Below, piece after piece: positions 7,757 through 15,735 of a stretch of 47,644 bases of DNA. Source of the stretch: Bacillota bacterium (GTDB lineage: Bacteria > Bacillota > Sulfobacillia > RBS10-35 > JAJYVN01). The translations under genes were made by a program, and so were the position numbers. Location of the stretch: positions 1 to 47,644 of the forward strand of contig JAJYVN010000002.1 in assembly GCA_021791995.1 (NCBI GenBank), written 5' to 3'. The notes below the pieces were generated by a model. The model worked only from the letters and a program-made list of their open reading frames with translations. It did not search any database and was not told the origin of the DNA. How positions within the stretch are numbered: position 1 is the first letter of the stretch; each line of letters opens with the position of its first letter.

Positions 7757-9187
7757 TCACAGGTCCGCAAACACCTCGGTAGCCGCCTGGTCGTCCGGCC
7801 CCACGATCGCCCATACGCGATCGGACCAGCGGTCAAGCTCGGCCGGGGTCCCGTCCAGCAGGATCGACATGATCCGGATCGCCTTAGCGGCCTTGGCGGC
7901 CATCAGACGCTGGTAGAACTCGTCGGAGACGGCGCACTCCCCGTCTGTCACCATCACGATGTCGGCGGACTTGAACGCGGCCTCGGCCTGTACGTCGAGA
8001 GCCCAGCCGAGTGGCTGCTCGAAGTCCGTGCCACCGTCCGCGCCTACGGTCGCAAACGCCAGGATGTCGCGCGGGTCATAGGGCTCCTTGTGCAGGAACC
8101 GGAAGGTCTGAAGCTCGGATCCCGGCCCCCGGAAGTACGCCGCCGCGAAGTCGCGCTTCTGGCTTCGGGCGATGTCGAGGAGTGCCAGGCCGACGGCCGC
8201 GGCCCAGTCGATCTTCTCCCCGCCCATAGACCCGGACGCGTCGATGAGACAGATGATTGGCCCCTTGGCGTTCTTCGGCCGCGGCCGGAGTTCGTACTCG
8301 AGCAGCCCACGTTCGAGGTAGCGCCGCCCGAAGTCGAGGCGGCGGAGCGGGTGCCCCAGCGCCGCGAGTTCCGTAGGCAGAACGTGCTCCAGGTCACTCC
8401 CCATGGTGACCGAGTGGAGTTCGTCCGCATGCCGGCGCAGCTTCTGGCGTTGCTGGGCCCGCCCAAGGTTTCGCATCCGGCCGATGAGCTCCGCCATCCT
8501 GCGGAACCGCTCGGTCGAGAGCTGCGCGGCGAACTGCAGGCGATCGCCGACCGGGATCCGGTGCATCTGCCCTGGGTCAAGGCCCCACGACGCCATCGCC
8601 TGCTGAGCCTGCTCGGCCGCCTGCGTGGCTTGTTGAGCCGCTTGGCGCGCCGCCTTGTTGACGACGCTCTGACCTTGCTGCATGGCCTGCCGTAGCTTCT
8701 GGGCCGCCTCCAGGGCCTGCTGGCGATACTCGGGGCTGCCGGGCGGCGCACCGTTCTGTACGGCGTCGCTGAAGTCCCGCATGGCCTGGTTGAGGCGCTG
8801 GTCCTTCTGGATGACCTCGACCATCTTCTTGGCGGCTTCAAGTGCCGCCAAGGCGGAGATCGTCTCGTCCAGCATCGTGTAGGAACGGGTCTGCTCTGTG
8901 GCCGGCTCCTCGAGGAGTTGCTGCACGAGTTCACGGTTAGCGAGGTGCGCAGGTTCCACGTCCGCCTCGTCACGCATGGTCGGCTGGGGCTTGTAGAAGG
9001 TGTTGAACACGTCCTGCATGAGGGGAGGCCACGTCGGCGTCCTCTCGGTGCCCTCCTGGTTCAGGGCCTGGATCGCTTCCGAGTTTTCGGCCATGTCCCC
9101 CCACAGGAGGCGGTCGGCGGCCGAGGTCTCGACGTTCTGCGTAGCAAGGGAGTCCTGGCCGATGGCTTCCTGTAGCCATCCGATCAC
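7757..9187 (-). CDS. VWA-domain protein (ViaA-like)
   Basis: The 476-residue protein has an extended helical, Gln/Ala-rich N-terminal half and a C-terminal von Willebrand A domain with a full MIDAS: DASGSMGG, a conserved Thr in GGTDFEQPL, and MVTDGEC. Such proteins act as metal-dependent adaptors for MoxR AAA+ ATPases, and the adjacent upstream gene encodes one. The GTG start at 9187 has GGGAGGGG five bases upstream. Only 13 bp separate the two genes, so they form an operon. The architecture resembles ViaA, partner of RavA. Confidence 0.88.
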   Translation of the reverse strand: MIGWLQEAIGQDSLATQNVETSAADRLLWGDMAENSEAIQALNQEGTERTPTWPPLMQDVFNTFYKPQPTMRDEADVEPAHLANRELVQQLLEEPATEQTRSYTMLDETISALAALEAAKKMVEVIQKDQRLNQAMRDFSDAVQNGAPPGSPEYRQQALEAAQKLRQAMQQGQSVVNKAARQAAQQATQAAEQAQQAMASWGLDPGQMHRIPVGDRLQFAAQLSTERFRRMAELIGRMRNLGRAQQRQKLRRHADELHSVTMGSDLEHVLPTELAALGHPLRRLDFGRRYLERGLLEYELRPRPKNAKGPIICLIDASGSMGGEKIDWAAAVGLALLDIARSQKRDFAAAYFRGPGSELQTFRFLHKEPYDPRDILAFATVGADGGTDFEQPLGWALDVQAEAAFKSADIVMVTDGECAVSDEFYQRLMAAKAAKAIRIMSILLDGTPAELDRWSDRVWAIVGPDDQAATEVFADL

Positions 9188-9200
9188 GTGAACCCCTCCC

Positions 9201-10322
9201 CTACGCGACCTTGAGGCAGACCTTGAGTACCTCGGCGTTCATCGCCTGCACCTGGGATAGCGCGTCCTCCAGGGACTGCGTGCTCTTGGCGTCGGTCTTG
9301 GCCTCCTGGATCGCCGCCTCGAGCTTGCGCATGACGCTCTTGAACGCCTTGGTCGCCTCGACGCCGGCGCTCGTCTGCTGGTCCTCGGGCGCCGCCAGAG
9401 CCCCGCGGTGGACCTCCACGGCCTGGTCGAGCAGGTCCTCGGCCTGGCTGTCGTAGGGCGACACCAAGGAGTACACCGTCTTGCGCACGGTCGGGTACTG
9501 CACGGGCTCGGACCACAGGACGGGCACCAGCACCCGGAGATCGCTGACGTCCGCCTGGATGCGACCGTTCATCCACGCCTCGGCGCGCACGACGTCCATG
9601 GCGCCGTACCAGCGCCGGTCGGATACCATGACCCCGAGCTCGCGCATCTTGGCACGAAGGTCGAGGACCTGGGGGATCACCGGGTCGATGGACACCTGGG
9701 CGACTTCGCTCTGGGCCGTGTGCAGGTCTGTCAGCGCGATCGTCGTCGGCTGGATCTGCCCCGCCCCCGCGAGGAGCTTCGAGAAGTTCGAGGCGTCCCG
9801 GATGTAGTCCACCATGAACCGGAGCATGAACCGGTCCCACAGAGCACCGAGTTCCTCCCGGTCCTCGGGGAGCTCGTTGGAGGCGCCGACCACCATCTCG
9901 AGGGGCACCTGCATGGGCTGGCCGTCGTTGTGGAAGACCCGCTCGTTGAGGATCGCCAGCAGGCTGTTCAGGATGGCCGACGACCCCTTGAACACCTCAT
10001 CGAGGAACCCGATCTGCGCCTCGGGCAGCTTGTTTGTCGTGATGCGACGGTAGGAGTCCTGCTCGAGGCCCTTGAGGCTGATCGGGCCGAAGAGCTCCTC
10101 GAGGGTGCTCATGCGCGTGAGCAGCCACTCGAAGTAGGTCCCGCCGATGCGGCTGGTGAGATCCCGGCTGAGGCCGGACTTGTCGGCTCCGGGCGGGCCG
10201 AGCAGTACGACGTGAAGCCTGGTCAGAAGGGCCAGAATCATGCCGCGGATGACGTCGCGGCGCTCGAAGTGGCGGGCACCGAGCTCGCGTTCGATGGCCA
10301 GAATGGAGTCGCGGATCGCCAA
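9201..10322 (-). CDS. MoxR/RavA-like AAA+ ATPase
   Basis: Walker A is GPPGADKS; RavA proteins also depart from the usual GxGKS with an A-K-S version. A RavA-like stretch FEWLLTRMSTLEELFGPISL follows, then Walker B IGFLDEVFKGSSAILNSLL and a sensor-like GASNELPED. These ATPases work with VWA proteins as chaperones that remodel or load cofactors onto protein targets. The TTG at 10322 is preferred as start because AGGAGG lies eight bases upstream; the GTG at 10331 falls inside that site. The protein has 373 residues. Confidence 0.9.
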   Translation of the reverse strand: MAIRDSILAIERELGARHFERRDVIRGMILALLTRLHVVLLGPPGADKSGLSRDLTSRIGGTYFEWLLTRMSTLEELFGPISLKGLEQDSYRRITTNKLPEAQIGFLDEVFKGSSAILNSLLAILNERVFHNDGQPMQVPLEMVVGASNELPEDREELGALWDRFMLRFMVDYIRDASNFSKLLAGAGQIQPTTIALTDLHTAQSEVAQVSIDPVIPQVLDLRAKMRELGVMVSDRRWYGAMDVVRAEAWMNGRIQADVSDLRVLVPVLWSEPVQYPTVRKTVYSLVSPYDSQAEDLLDQAVEVHRGALAAPEDQQTSAGVEATKAFKSVMRKLEAAIQEAKTDAKSTQSLEDALSQVQAMNAEVLKVCLKVA

Positions 10323-10388
10323 CGGGGACACCTCCTTGGAATGAAACAGGGCGCCCGAAGGCGCCTGCTACCCGATCGCGGACACTCG

Positions 10389-10445
10389 GCCTCGCGCCTT
10401 GGCCACAGGCAAGGTCTCCCCTTGCCGAAGGCCGAGGCGCGAGGC
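10389..10445. repeat. intergenic hairpin
   Basis: GCCTCGCGCCT pairs with AGGCGCGAGGC (10389-10399 with 10435-10445). Inside, GGCAAGG pairs with CCTTGCC. It begins three bases after the stop codon of the DUF1444-like gene and lies before the MoxR gene. It could reduce read-through or protect mRNA ends; there is no T-tract. Confidence 0.75.
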
Positions 10446-10448
10446 ACC

Positions 10449-11258
10449 TTACTGGATCCGGTTCAATCCCTCACCCTGCTCTGCCGCAGCGGCCTCGCTC
10501 TCCTCCAATGCCCCGGCCAGACCGAGGCAGCTGCCTTGGTCGAAGACATGGGCCAACGGCGGGAACGGGTGCGGCAGATTCAGGCCGTCGTGTCCCACAC
10601 GCGCCAGGATGGCCAGGCTGCTGATCGCCCGCCCCGACGTGTCACGGGTCACGATTGCGAACTCCGGCGACAGGAACGCAGCCGCCGCGTTTGGTAGCCC
10701 CTTTGCGTAGGTGTACGCCCGATCGGAAGCGAGATCGCCCTCAAAGACAACGACCGCCGATCCGTCGATGAACGATGTCGTGTCGTCGCCGGGGTGCCCC
10801 GCCAGGACGCGCGCGATGTTAAGCGCGGCCGTCTCACGAACCACCTCGAGTGACACCCCAAGCCTCTCCAGGTCTCGGGGAAGTACGAATCGCAGGAAGT
10901 CCTGGCCGTCCACGGCGGCTACGATCCGCAACACGGGAGACAGGTGGTGAAGACTGAGGTACGAGGTATTTGCGCCGGCGACCACGTGCGGTACGATCCG
11001 CTCCCTGATGGCCTCCCATTCCAGAGGCTCTGCGTTGCGGCCCGCGTTCCAGAACCGCGCGAGTTTGCGGGCGATGGCCGCAAGCTCCAGCCCCTGCTCG
11101 TGCATGATCTTGAAGTTTCCCAGATGGACGCTGGCCCGTTCCGTTGCGCCCTTCTCGCCGAGCCAGAGGTCCCCGCTGTCGTGGACGAACTCCACGGGCA
11201 CTCCGAGTTCTCGGTTCACCGCCTCGGCTAGGGCTAGGCCGAACTCGTTATCGTTCAT
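10449..11258 (-). CDS. DUF1444 (YtpQ)-like protein
   Basis: The 269-residue protein starts at an ATG (11258) with GGGAGG six bases upstream. It has VHLGNFKIMHEQGLELAAIA, a stretch of Leu/Val strands ending VLRIVAAVDGQDFLRFVLPR, and DLERLGVSLEVVRETAALNI. This last block matches the conserved pattern (gvs.eev...Al.Nl) of the DUF1444/YtpQ family as I remember it. The function of that family is unknown. The ATG shares its A with the preceding stop, so it is coupled to the 127-residue gene and, through that, to dnaN. Confidence 0.55.
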   Translation of the reverse strand: MNDNEFGLALAEAVNRELGVPVEFVHDSGDLWLGEKGATERASVHLGNFKIMHEQGLELAAIARKLARFWNAGRNAEPLEWEAIRERIVPHVVAGANTSYLSLHHLSPVLRIVAAVDGQDFLRFVLPRDLERLGVSLEVVRETAALNIARVLAGHPGDDTTSFIDGSAVVVFEGDLASDRAYTYAKGLPNAAAAFLSPEFAIVTRDTSGRAISSLAILARVGHDGLNLPHPFPPLAHVFDQGSCLGLAGALEESEAAAAEQGEGLNRIQ

Positions 11259-11641
11259 CAGGCGCCTCCCTGGACACAGGAAAGCCGCGCCTCGTTACGC
11301 GGCTCGGCCGTCACGCGATGCTGGGCCCTCATCCACCTGGGGAGTTTGCTGTACTCGTCAGCCTCCAAGAGACGGGCGATGCGCACGGCCCAGGACCAGT
11401 CCACGCACCGCAGGAGCGAGCGTACCCCGACCACGATCTCCACGGTGCCGTCGCCTGCCTCGAAGCACTGCACGGAGGGCAGGCCGTCCGGCCGGCTCGG
11501 CAGTCGCGTCTCGTCGGCCTCGATGAGTCGGCACACACGTTCGGCTGTGTCGCGGTCGTCAGTGTGAGCGATGGTGGCGGTGTCGGCCACAAGGTCCCAC
11601 CCACCACCTTCGGCCGGGAGGATGAGGAGCGTATCGCTCAC
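11258..11641 (-). CDS. unknown protein co-translated with dnaN
   Basis: The 127-residue protein overlaps the dnaN stop by GTGA and the next gene start by one base, so three genes form a tight translational unit. The sequence alternates short strands and helices (TLLILPAEGGGWDLVADT, then RDTAERVCRLIEADE, then TVEIVVGVRSLLRCVDWSWA). The block AERVCRLIEADE recurs as AVRIARLLEADE about 60 residues later, suggesting an internal duplication. No family was recognised. Confidence 0.7.
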   Translation of the reverse strand: MSDTLLILPAEGGGWDLVADTATIAHTDDRDTAERVCRLIEADETRLPSRPDGLPSVQCFEAGDGTVEIVVGVRSLLRCVDWSWAVRIARLLEADEYSKLPRWMRAQHRVTAEPRNEARLSCVQGGA

Positions 11642-12750
11642 GACGCTACGGCCTCCTCACCCGGATCGACTCGCCGGATGGCGGCGGGCATGATCGGCAT
11701 GACCACCGCCGAGCCCTGCTCGTCGCTCGAAAGCCGTCCGGCGTGTTCCGCGTCGATCATCTCGAACGTCACGTTCTCCCCGTCGAGGTGCGACAGCGCC
11801 GCGGTCAGAAAGGCCGGGTTGAAGTGAATCGTCCCTTCGCCCGACACCTCGGCCGCCAGTACCTCACGCGTCGCCCCCGCCGGTCCAAACGACTCCAGCG
11901 TGATCCCTTCGGACGACAGCCGCAGGGTCACGTACTCCTCGGCCGTCAGGCCGACACGCACCAGCGCGGTGCGCAGATCCGAGGACCGGCAGACAGCCCT
12001 GGAGGCATACTCGGCCGGCAGGCGGGATTCGACGTCCGGGTACGCGCCGGCCGGTACACGGCTGTAAAGGCGGGTGCTCTTCCAGACCGCGGTTACCCCG
12101 TGCTCATCCCAGCCCAGGCGCACCCGCTCAGCGTCACACAGGCGAGCGATCATCCCCAGCGCATCGGTAGGCACGACAATGCCTGCCTCAGCCACGCCCT
12201 GAGCGTCCGCGGTGTAGCTGGCCACGCGATGCCGGTCGGTGGCGAGGAACCGAACCTCGCCTCCCGACACCGCTACCCGCACACCCGAGGTCGCGGAGGC
12301 GAGGTCCGCCCGGTCCGCGGCGTAGGCGACGCGCTCGAAGCCGTGCCGCAGGGTCTCGCCCGCTATCTCGATGCTCGTCCTGGCGAATGGCGGCTTCGGA
12401 AAGTCCACGTCCGGCACCGTACCCAGGCGAGCTTCACCCCCGACGTACCGCACGAGTGCACCGCCATCCTCGCCCTCGAGCGTCACGTCGCCTGACACGC
12501 TCTTGACAAGCTCGTGCAGCAACTCCGCGCCGATGACGCAGGCACCCGGCTCATACGGTCCATCGCCTGTGCGCTGCAGGGTGATTTCGAGGCCCTGGAT
12601 CATGTTGAAGGCGGTGAAACGAATGGCGTCTGGCTTCACCTGTGTGAGCACGCCCGATAGCACCGGCAGGGCACTACTCGCCCGGTGGGCCACCTGAGCC
12701 AGGGCGGCAAGCGCTGGAGCCAAGACCGAACTGGGCATGGTAAATCGCAC
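11638..12750 (-). CDS. dnaN: DNA polymerase III beta subunit (sliding clamp)
   Basis: At 370 residues it has the normal length of DnaN (about 365-380). Recognisable blocks include MRFTMPSSVLAPALAALAQV at the N-terminus, ALPVLSGVLTQVKPDAIRFT, VRVAVSGGEVRFLATDRHRV and the C-terminal AVVMPIMP, equivalent to the family's terminal MPMR/L strand. Three processivity-clamp repeats are implied. The GTG start at 12750 has AGGAGG six bases upstream. Finding dnaN among element genes, away from dnaA and recF, means this is probably a second, element-encoded clamp that recruits polymerase to the element or swaps clamps during transfer. Confidence 0.93.
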   Translation of the reverse strand: MRFTMPSSVLAPALAALAQVAHRASSALPVLSGVLTQVKPDAIRFTAFNMIQGLEITLQRTGDGPYEPGACVIGAELLHELVKSVSGDVTLEGEDGGALVRYVGGEARLGTVPDVDFPKPPFARTSIEIAGETLRHGFERVAYAADRADLASATSGVRVAVSGGEVRFLATDRHRVASYTADAQGVAEAGIVVPTDALGMIARLCDAERVRLGWDEHGVTAVWKSTRLYSRVPAGAYPDVESRLPAEYASRAVCRSSDLRTALVRVGLTAEEYVTLRLSSEGITLESFGPAGATREVLAAEVSGEGTIHFNPAFLTAALSHLDGENVTFEMIDAEHAGRLSSDEQGSAVVMPIMPAAIRRVDPGEEAVAS

Positions 12751-12776
12751 AAGAGCCCTCCTCTCGAAAGCAAAAT

Positions 12777-12798
12777 GGGCTGCCTTCACAGGCAGCCC
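12777..12798. repeat. perfect 8-bp hairpin in the dnaN leader
   Basis: GGGCTGCC-TTCACA-GGCAGCCC forms a perfect stem with a 6-base loop, ending about 15 bases upstream of the dnaN ribosome binding site. It could tune dnaN translation or mark the end of the upstream transcript. Confidence 0.6.
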
Positions 12799-12847
12799 GC
12801 GTATGGTAGGCGATGGCCTACGGAGCTCAGCCACCCTGGACCGGCGT

Positions 12848-13138
12848 TCAGTCTTCCACGTCGACGACCTCGAACGCACGGAACTCGTGGTGGCACCCGA
12901 GGCAGACGAACGTCCGGGGTCGTCTCGGCCGTTGGCTGTCCCAGTTGACCAACGTCTGCTCACTCCACTCGATCTCGACCTTGCCTCGCGCATTCACGGT
13001 CGGGGTGAGAAGTGCGAGACCTTCGATCACGTCGATCTCCCCGAAGCCCTCATGGTTCTGGTGACAGCTTGGGCAGACCGCATCCTTGCCCATCCGCTGG
13101 CACATCCTTCCCCCGTGGGTGTCAGTCCGCAGCACCAT
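12848..13138 (-). CDS. small zinc-binding protein
   Basis: About 96 residues with two Cys pairs, VCPSCHQNHEGF and FVCLGCHHEF, the pattern of a zinc ribbon built from two knuckles either side of a beta-rich middle. The start is uncertain: the ATG at 13138 is taken because the frame further upstream runs into the hairpin at 13161-13238, but no strong ribosome binding site is visible. Likely a nucleic-acid or protein-binding accessory protein; function unknown. Confidence 0.55.
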   Translation of the reverse strand: MVLRTDTHGGRMCQRMGKDAVCPSCHQNHEGFGEIDVIEGLALLTPTVNARGKVEIEWSEQTLVNWDSQRPRRPRTFVCLGCHHEFRAFEVVDVED

Positions 13139-13160
13139 AGGATCCTGGGTACACCAGGGC

Positions 13161-13238
13161 ATGCACCGGACGCGCGGGCCACAGGCAAGGCGCCAAGCGA
13201 AGCGAGCCTTGCCTAAAGGACCGCGTGTCCGGTATGCA
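13161..13238. repeat. intergenic hairpin with GCGAAGCGA loop
   Basis: The outer stem pairs TGCA-CCGGAC and CGCGG on the left with CCGCG, GTCCGG and TGCA on the right. The inner perfect 8-bp stem is GGCAAGGC/GCCTTGCC (13184-13191 with 13206-13213). The loop is GCCAAGCGAAGCGA, sharing the AGCGAAGCGA core with the hairpin at 16264-16296. Confidence 0.75.
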
Positions 13239-13325
13239 GAGAACCACGCCAACTAACCGGGGCGCCCACCTGGCAGCAGAGCAGCCTGGTGCGCCTCGGC
13301 GCCGTTATAACGCGGACCCTGCCTG

Positions 13326-13490
13326 TTACCCCGACCGTTGTTGAGCCTCGATGATCGCCTCCACGTCTGGAGGCTGCCAACCCGGGGGCTTCAGCACCTT
13401 ACCATCCTCGCGTACGCCACCACCGACCTTGGCCATGTTCGCCGCATGCACCGCCTCGAACACCGGCCGGACGTCGATGTCAAGGGACAC
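13326..13490 (-). CDS. possible 54-residue protein
   Basis: A short frame begins at a GTG (13490) with MSLDIDVRPVFEAVHAANMA and ends with WQPPDVEAIIEAQQRSG. Third codon positions are strongly G/C and the residue mix is protein-like, unlike the competing frames. There is no strong ribosome binding site, so it may be a remnant of a longer gene. The frame further upstream is blocked by TAG codons. Family unknown. Confidence 0.4.
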   Translation of the reverse strand: MSLDIDVRPVFEAVHAANMAKVGGGVREDGKVLKPPGWQPPDVEAIIEAQQRSG

Positions 13491-13597
13491 TGCCGTGCCG
13501 TCGGTCGGATCACGCCGCCGCGATCGACGCCCACCGCGTCCGCTACATGTTCGACACTACCGCTAATGTCAGGTGCCAGACGCGGCACGGTCGACGA

Positions 13598-13798
13598 TCA
13601 CGAATTAGCTCCTGAGCCCAAGTGTGATGGTTCCGTCTCGGAGCTCTTAACCGGCCTGGTGCGCATAACCCGCAGGACGAGTCGGTCCAGTCTATGAGAT
13701 ACCTCGAGGACCTCGGAATCGGTCAGCGAGCCACACTGCGCGTAACGCTGCTGAAGGAGACTGCGCAGGCGCTCCAACAGACAACGCCTGGGCGCCAT
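13598..13798 (-). CDS. Spo0E-like aspartyl-phosphate phosphatase
   Basis: The 66-residue protein starts at an ATG (13798) with AAGGAGG six bases upstream. The core LRSLLQQRYAQCGSLTDSEV, then LEVSHRLDRLVLRVM, fits the Spo0E family: a two-helix hairpin with the signature S-x-x-L-D, here SHRLD in place of SQELD. Spo0E proteins dephosphorylate Spo0A~P and delay sporulation. On a mobile element this could keep the host in vegetative growth. Family placement rests on the motif and the length. Confidence 0.75.
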   Translation of the reverse strand: MAPRRCLLERLRSLLQQRYAQCGSLTDSEVLEVSHRLDRLVLRVMRTRPVKSSETEPSHLGSGANS

Positions 13799-13970
13799 GT
13801 GACCCCTCCTTGGGTCAAGATAGGGCCCGTCGACCACGGACGTAGTGTGTACTTTCACAAAGTCGGTTCTTGTCGAGGCCCGTCGGGCTCTACGGCCGCG
13901 TAACCTACCCCGGCTGTCCATGGCGGCCCGGAGCCCCCGTCCGGCCGTAATGGGGCCACCGCCCGGATGG

Positions 13971-14633
13971 TCACTGCCAGAGCCCGAGGTGCCTGGCCCC
14001 GACTAGGACCCACAGAGCGGCCCTCGTGAGAGCCGCGTCAGCCCGGCCGACCATCGTCGAGAGGACCATCACGGCACTCGAGGTATCCCCAGTGCCCCAC
14101 GCCAGCCGGTGAAGCGCGTCGCCGAGTGAGTAGAGAACGACGAGGTCGCGGCCGTTGCTGGCGGCCCTCGGCCCCCCCACAACGACGGACTCGTACTTCC
14201 GCTGCTGGTCCAAGAGCCTGGGCATGAGCCCGAGCGCCCGACGCCGGCTACCGACCCCCGCCGGGTCGACCAGGGCCATCGCCCAGGTACCGAGGATCTC
14301 CTGGCGCAGGTAGCGATCCCACCGCTGAGGAGGCATGGGGTGCGTCTCCGCGTACTGGAGCGCGCTGAACACAGCCGGCCCGTACGCTTCTACGCGGTCC
14401 AGCAAGACTGCGCACCCTGCTAGCGTCGCGGCATCAAGCACACGCCCCGCCGCGTTTGGATGCCGGCTTGCCGTAAGAGCATCCGCGAAGCTGCTCACGG
14501 CCTCGCCCTCGGTGGGGAGATTCAGTGCGCCATGGCCGATCAGCCAGGCCATGACGTTGGTTTCTTCTACTGCGGCCGCCGAGAGCCGACCGAGACGGTC
14601 CTGGTGCTGGTCCCCCGCCGAGCAGTCGCTCAC
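13971..14633 (-). CDS. unknown helical protein
   Basis: The GTG at 14633 is chosen because AAGGGG lies five bases upstream; the in-frame ATG at 14711 has no ribosome binding site. The 220-residue product is largely helical and rich in Ala, Leu and Arg (for example GRVLDAATLAGCAVLLDRVE and TRAALWVLVGARHLGLWQ at the C-terminus). No catalytic motif or signal peptide is visible and no family was recognised. Confidence 0.55.
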   Translation of the reverse strand: MSDCSAGDQHQDRLGRLSAAAVEETNVMAWLIGHGALNLPTEGEAVSSFADALTASRHPNAAGRVLDAATLAGCAVLLDRVEAYGPAVFSALQYAETHPMPPQRWDRYLRQEILGTWAMALVDPAGVGSRRRALGLMPRLLDQQRKYESVVVGGPRAASNGRDLVVLYSLGDALHRLAWGTGDTSSAVMVLSTMVGRADAALTRAALWVLVGARHLGLWQ

Positions 14634-14947
14634 CGTGGCCCCTTCTTTCTCGTAGAGCGTCCTGCGGTGCTGAGCGCGCCAGTGCTCCGCGGTCGGGACG
14701 AGTGCGGACATCCCGGGACCACCGACCAGCGCCGGATCCTGGACTTCGCCTTGCCAAACAGGACCCCGATGGTTCCCCACAGTTGGTGGACGCGACGGCG
14801 AACTGCCCCCCCCCTGCCCCCAGTTCCGACAGCAACGCGGCCGGCGCTTGGGACACGACCCCAGTACCGGCCAGGCGTGGAGGGACGCCGCTCGGGATTC
14901 GGGGCGATACCGACCAATGCAGTGCGTGGAAGAGCGGTGCCGGCTCT
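14634..14947. other. 314-bp gap with a C9 homopolymer
   Basis: This stretch has no convincing gene. It contains a run of nine C (near 14807-14815) followed closely by CCCCC. Minus-strand frames on both sides of this run look partly protein-like, so a frameshifted or decayed gene is possible, but no single reading with a ribosome binding site emerged. Confidence 0.4.
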
Positions 14948-15139
14948 TCAGTGGTCGTCTACCGGCAGGAGTCCGGCCACAGGCGCCGTCAGCAGGCGGA
15001 CCGTCAGCAGGGCCTCTCGAACCGTGAGGCTCCCTCGCTCCAGGACCAAGTCCGGGACATCGTGCCCTCCGACCACCGCGCCCGAGCGGATCACACGGAC
15101 CTCGGTCGTGCCGATCGACACTCCCAAGAGCAGGCTCAC
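14948..15139 (-). CDS. 63-residue protein with an actin-like first motif
   Basis: A GTG start at 15139 has GGGAG eight bases upstream. The N-terminus MSLLLGVSIGTTEVRVIRSG resembles the phosphate-1 loop (hydrophobic strand, GTT, hydrophobic strand) of the actin/hexokinase ATPase fold, but the protein ends after 63 residues, so it cannot be a full ATPase. It may be a truncated relic or an unrelated small protein. It lies 33 bp after the 76-residue gene, probably in one operon. Confidence 0.5.
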   Translation of the reverse strand: MSLLLGVSIGTTEVRVIRSGAVVGGHDVPDLVLERGSLTVREALLTVRLLTAPVAGLLPVDDH

Positions 15140-15172
15140 GAAGAGTTCTCCCTTCGAGGATTGGTGGTAAGG

Positions 15173-15403
15173 CTAGACCACCTCGCGGTGGCCGAGTTCC
15201 TCCGCCACCGCGTCGAAGTCCCACGTCCGGACGTCCAGGTTCTTGTTGCCGGAGACGGCAAACACCGCGTGCGCCGAGGTCAGCGAGAGGTCAAACCGGC
15301 GGTTGAACGCCGCCTCCGCCTCCCGCAAGAGGTCCGGACCGTCCTTGATCAGCACCGACATCACGGTGCCTTGGTAAAAGACGCCGAAGACCCGCACCTT
15401 CAC
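15173..15403 (-). CDS. unknown 76-residue protein
   Basis: A GTG start at 15403 has GGGAGGAG upstream. The sequence MKVRVFGVFYQGTVMSVLIK, then an acidic/basic helix (DLLREAEAAFNRRF), then SAHAVFAVSGNKNLDVRTWD, gives an alternating beta-alpha-beta pattern of a small soluble protein. The family is unknown. It follows ssb after a 330-bp spacer full of inverted repeats. Confidence 0.6.
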   Translation of the reverse strand: MKVRVFGVFYQGTVMSVLIKDGPDLLREAEAAFNRRFDLSLTSAHAVFAVSGNKNLDVRTWDFDAVAEELGHREVV

Positions 15404-15422
15404 CGGTACTCCTCCCTATGAG

Positions 15423-15644
15423 CCTGGGCTCCGCTCAAGGCAGATACACCCTGCCCAGAGCGCAACCCAGGAGGGCTGCGCACCATGCAGTGCCGAGGGC
15501 TCGCACCTCTCAGCGCCCGGGCATCCCCAGCTCTTCGCTGCACGGTAGGGCGGGTTCGGGACCTCCGTGGAAACCCCGAACCCGCAAGGGATCAACCTGG
15601 ACCCCGCTCAAGGCAGGGATCACCTGCCCAGAGCGCGGCCCAGG
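15423..15644. repeat. two 49-bp dyad repeats flanking a hairpin, downstream of ssb
   Basis: A 49-bp unit occurs at 15423-15471 and again at 15596-15644 in the same orientation, about 80% identical. Each copy is itself a dyad: CGCTC-AAGGCAG pairs with CTGCCC-GAGCG, inside CCTGG/CCAGG ends. Between them GCGGGTTCGGG pairs perfectly with CCCGAACCCGC (about 15550-15584). The 15404-15735 gap holds no gene, only this structured set. Confidence 0.7.
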
Positions 15645-15735
15645 TTGGGTCCGCGCGCGCGTAGCCTCGCCTCCGACTACGCGCTGACAGCGAGGGGGCT
15701 CATCCTCCGCCTCCCTCGCCCTGGCCGCGCTGTTC

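Noticed and set aside
14630..14947. Frameshifted gene across the C9 run
   Set aside because: Segments on both sides look weakly protein-like, but no combined frame has a start with a ribosome binding site or a recognisable family.
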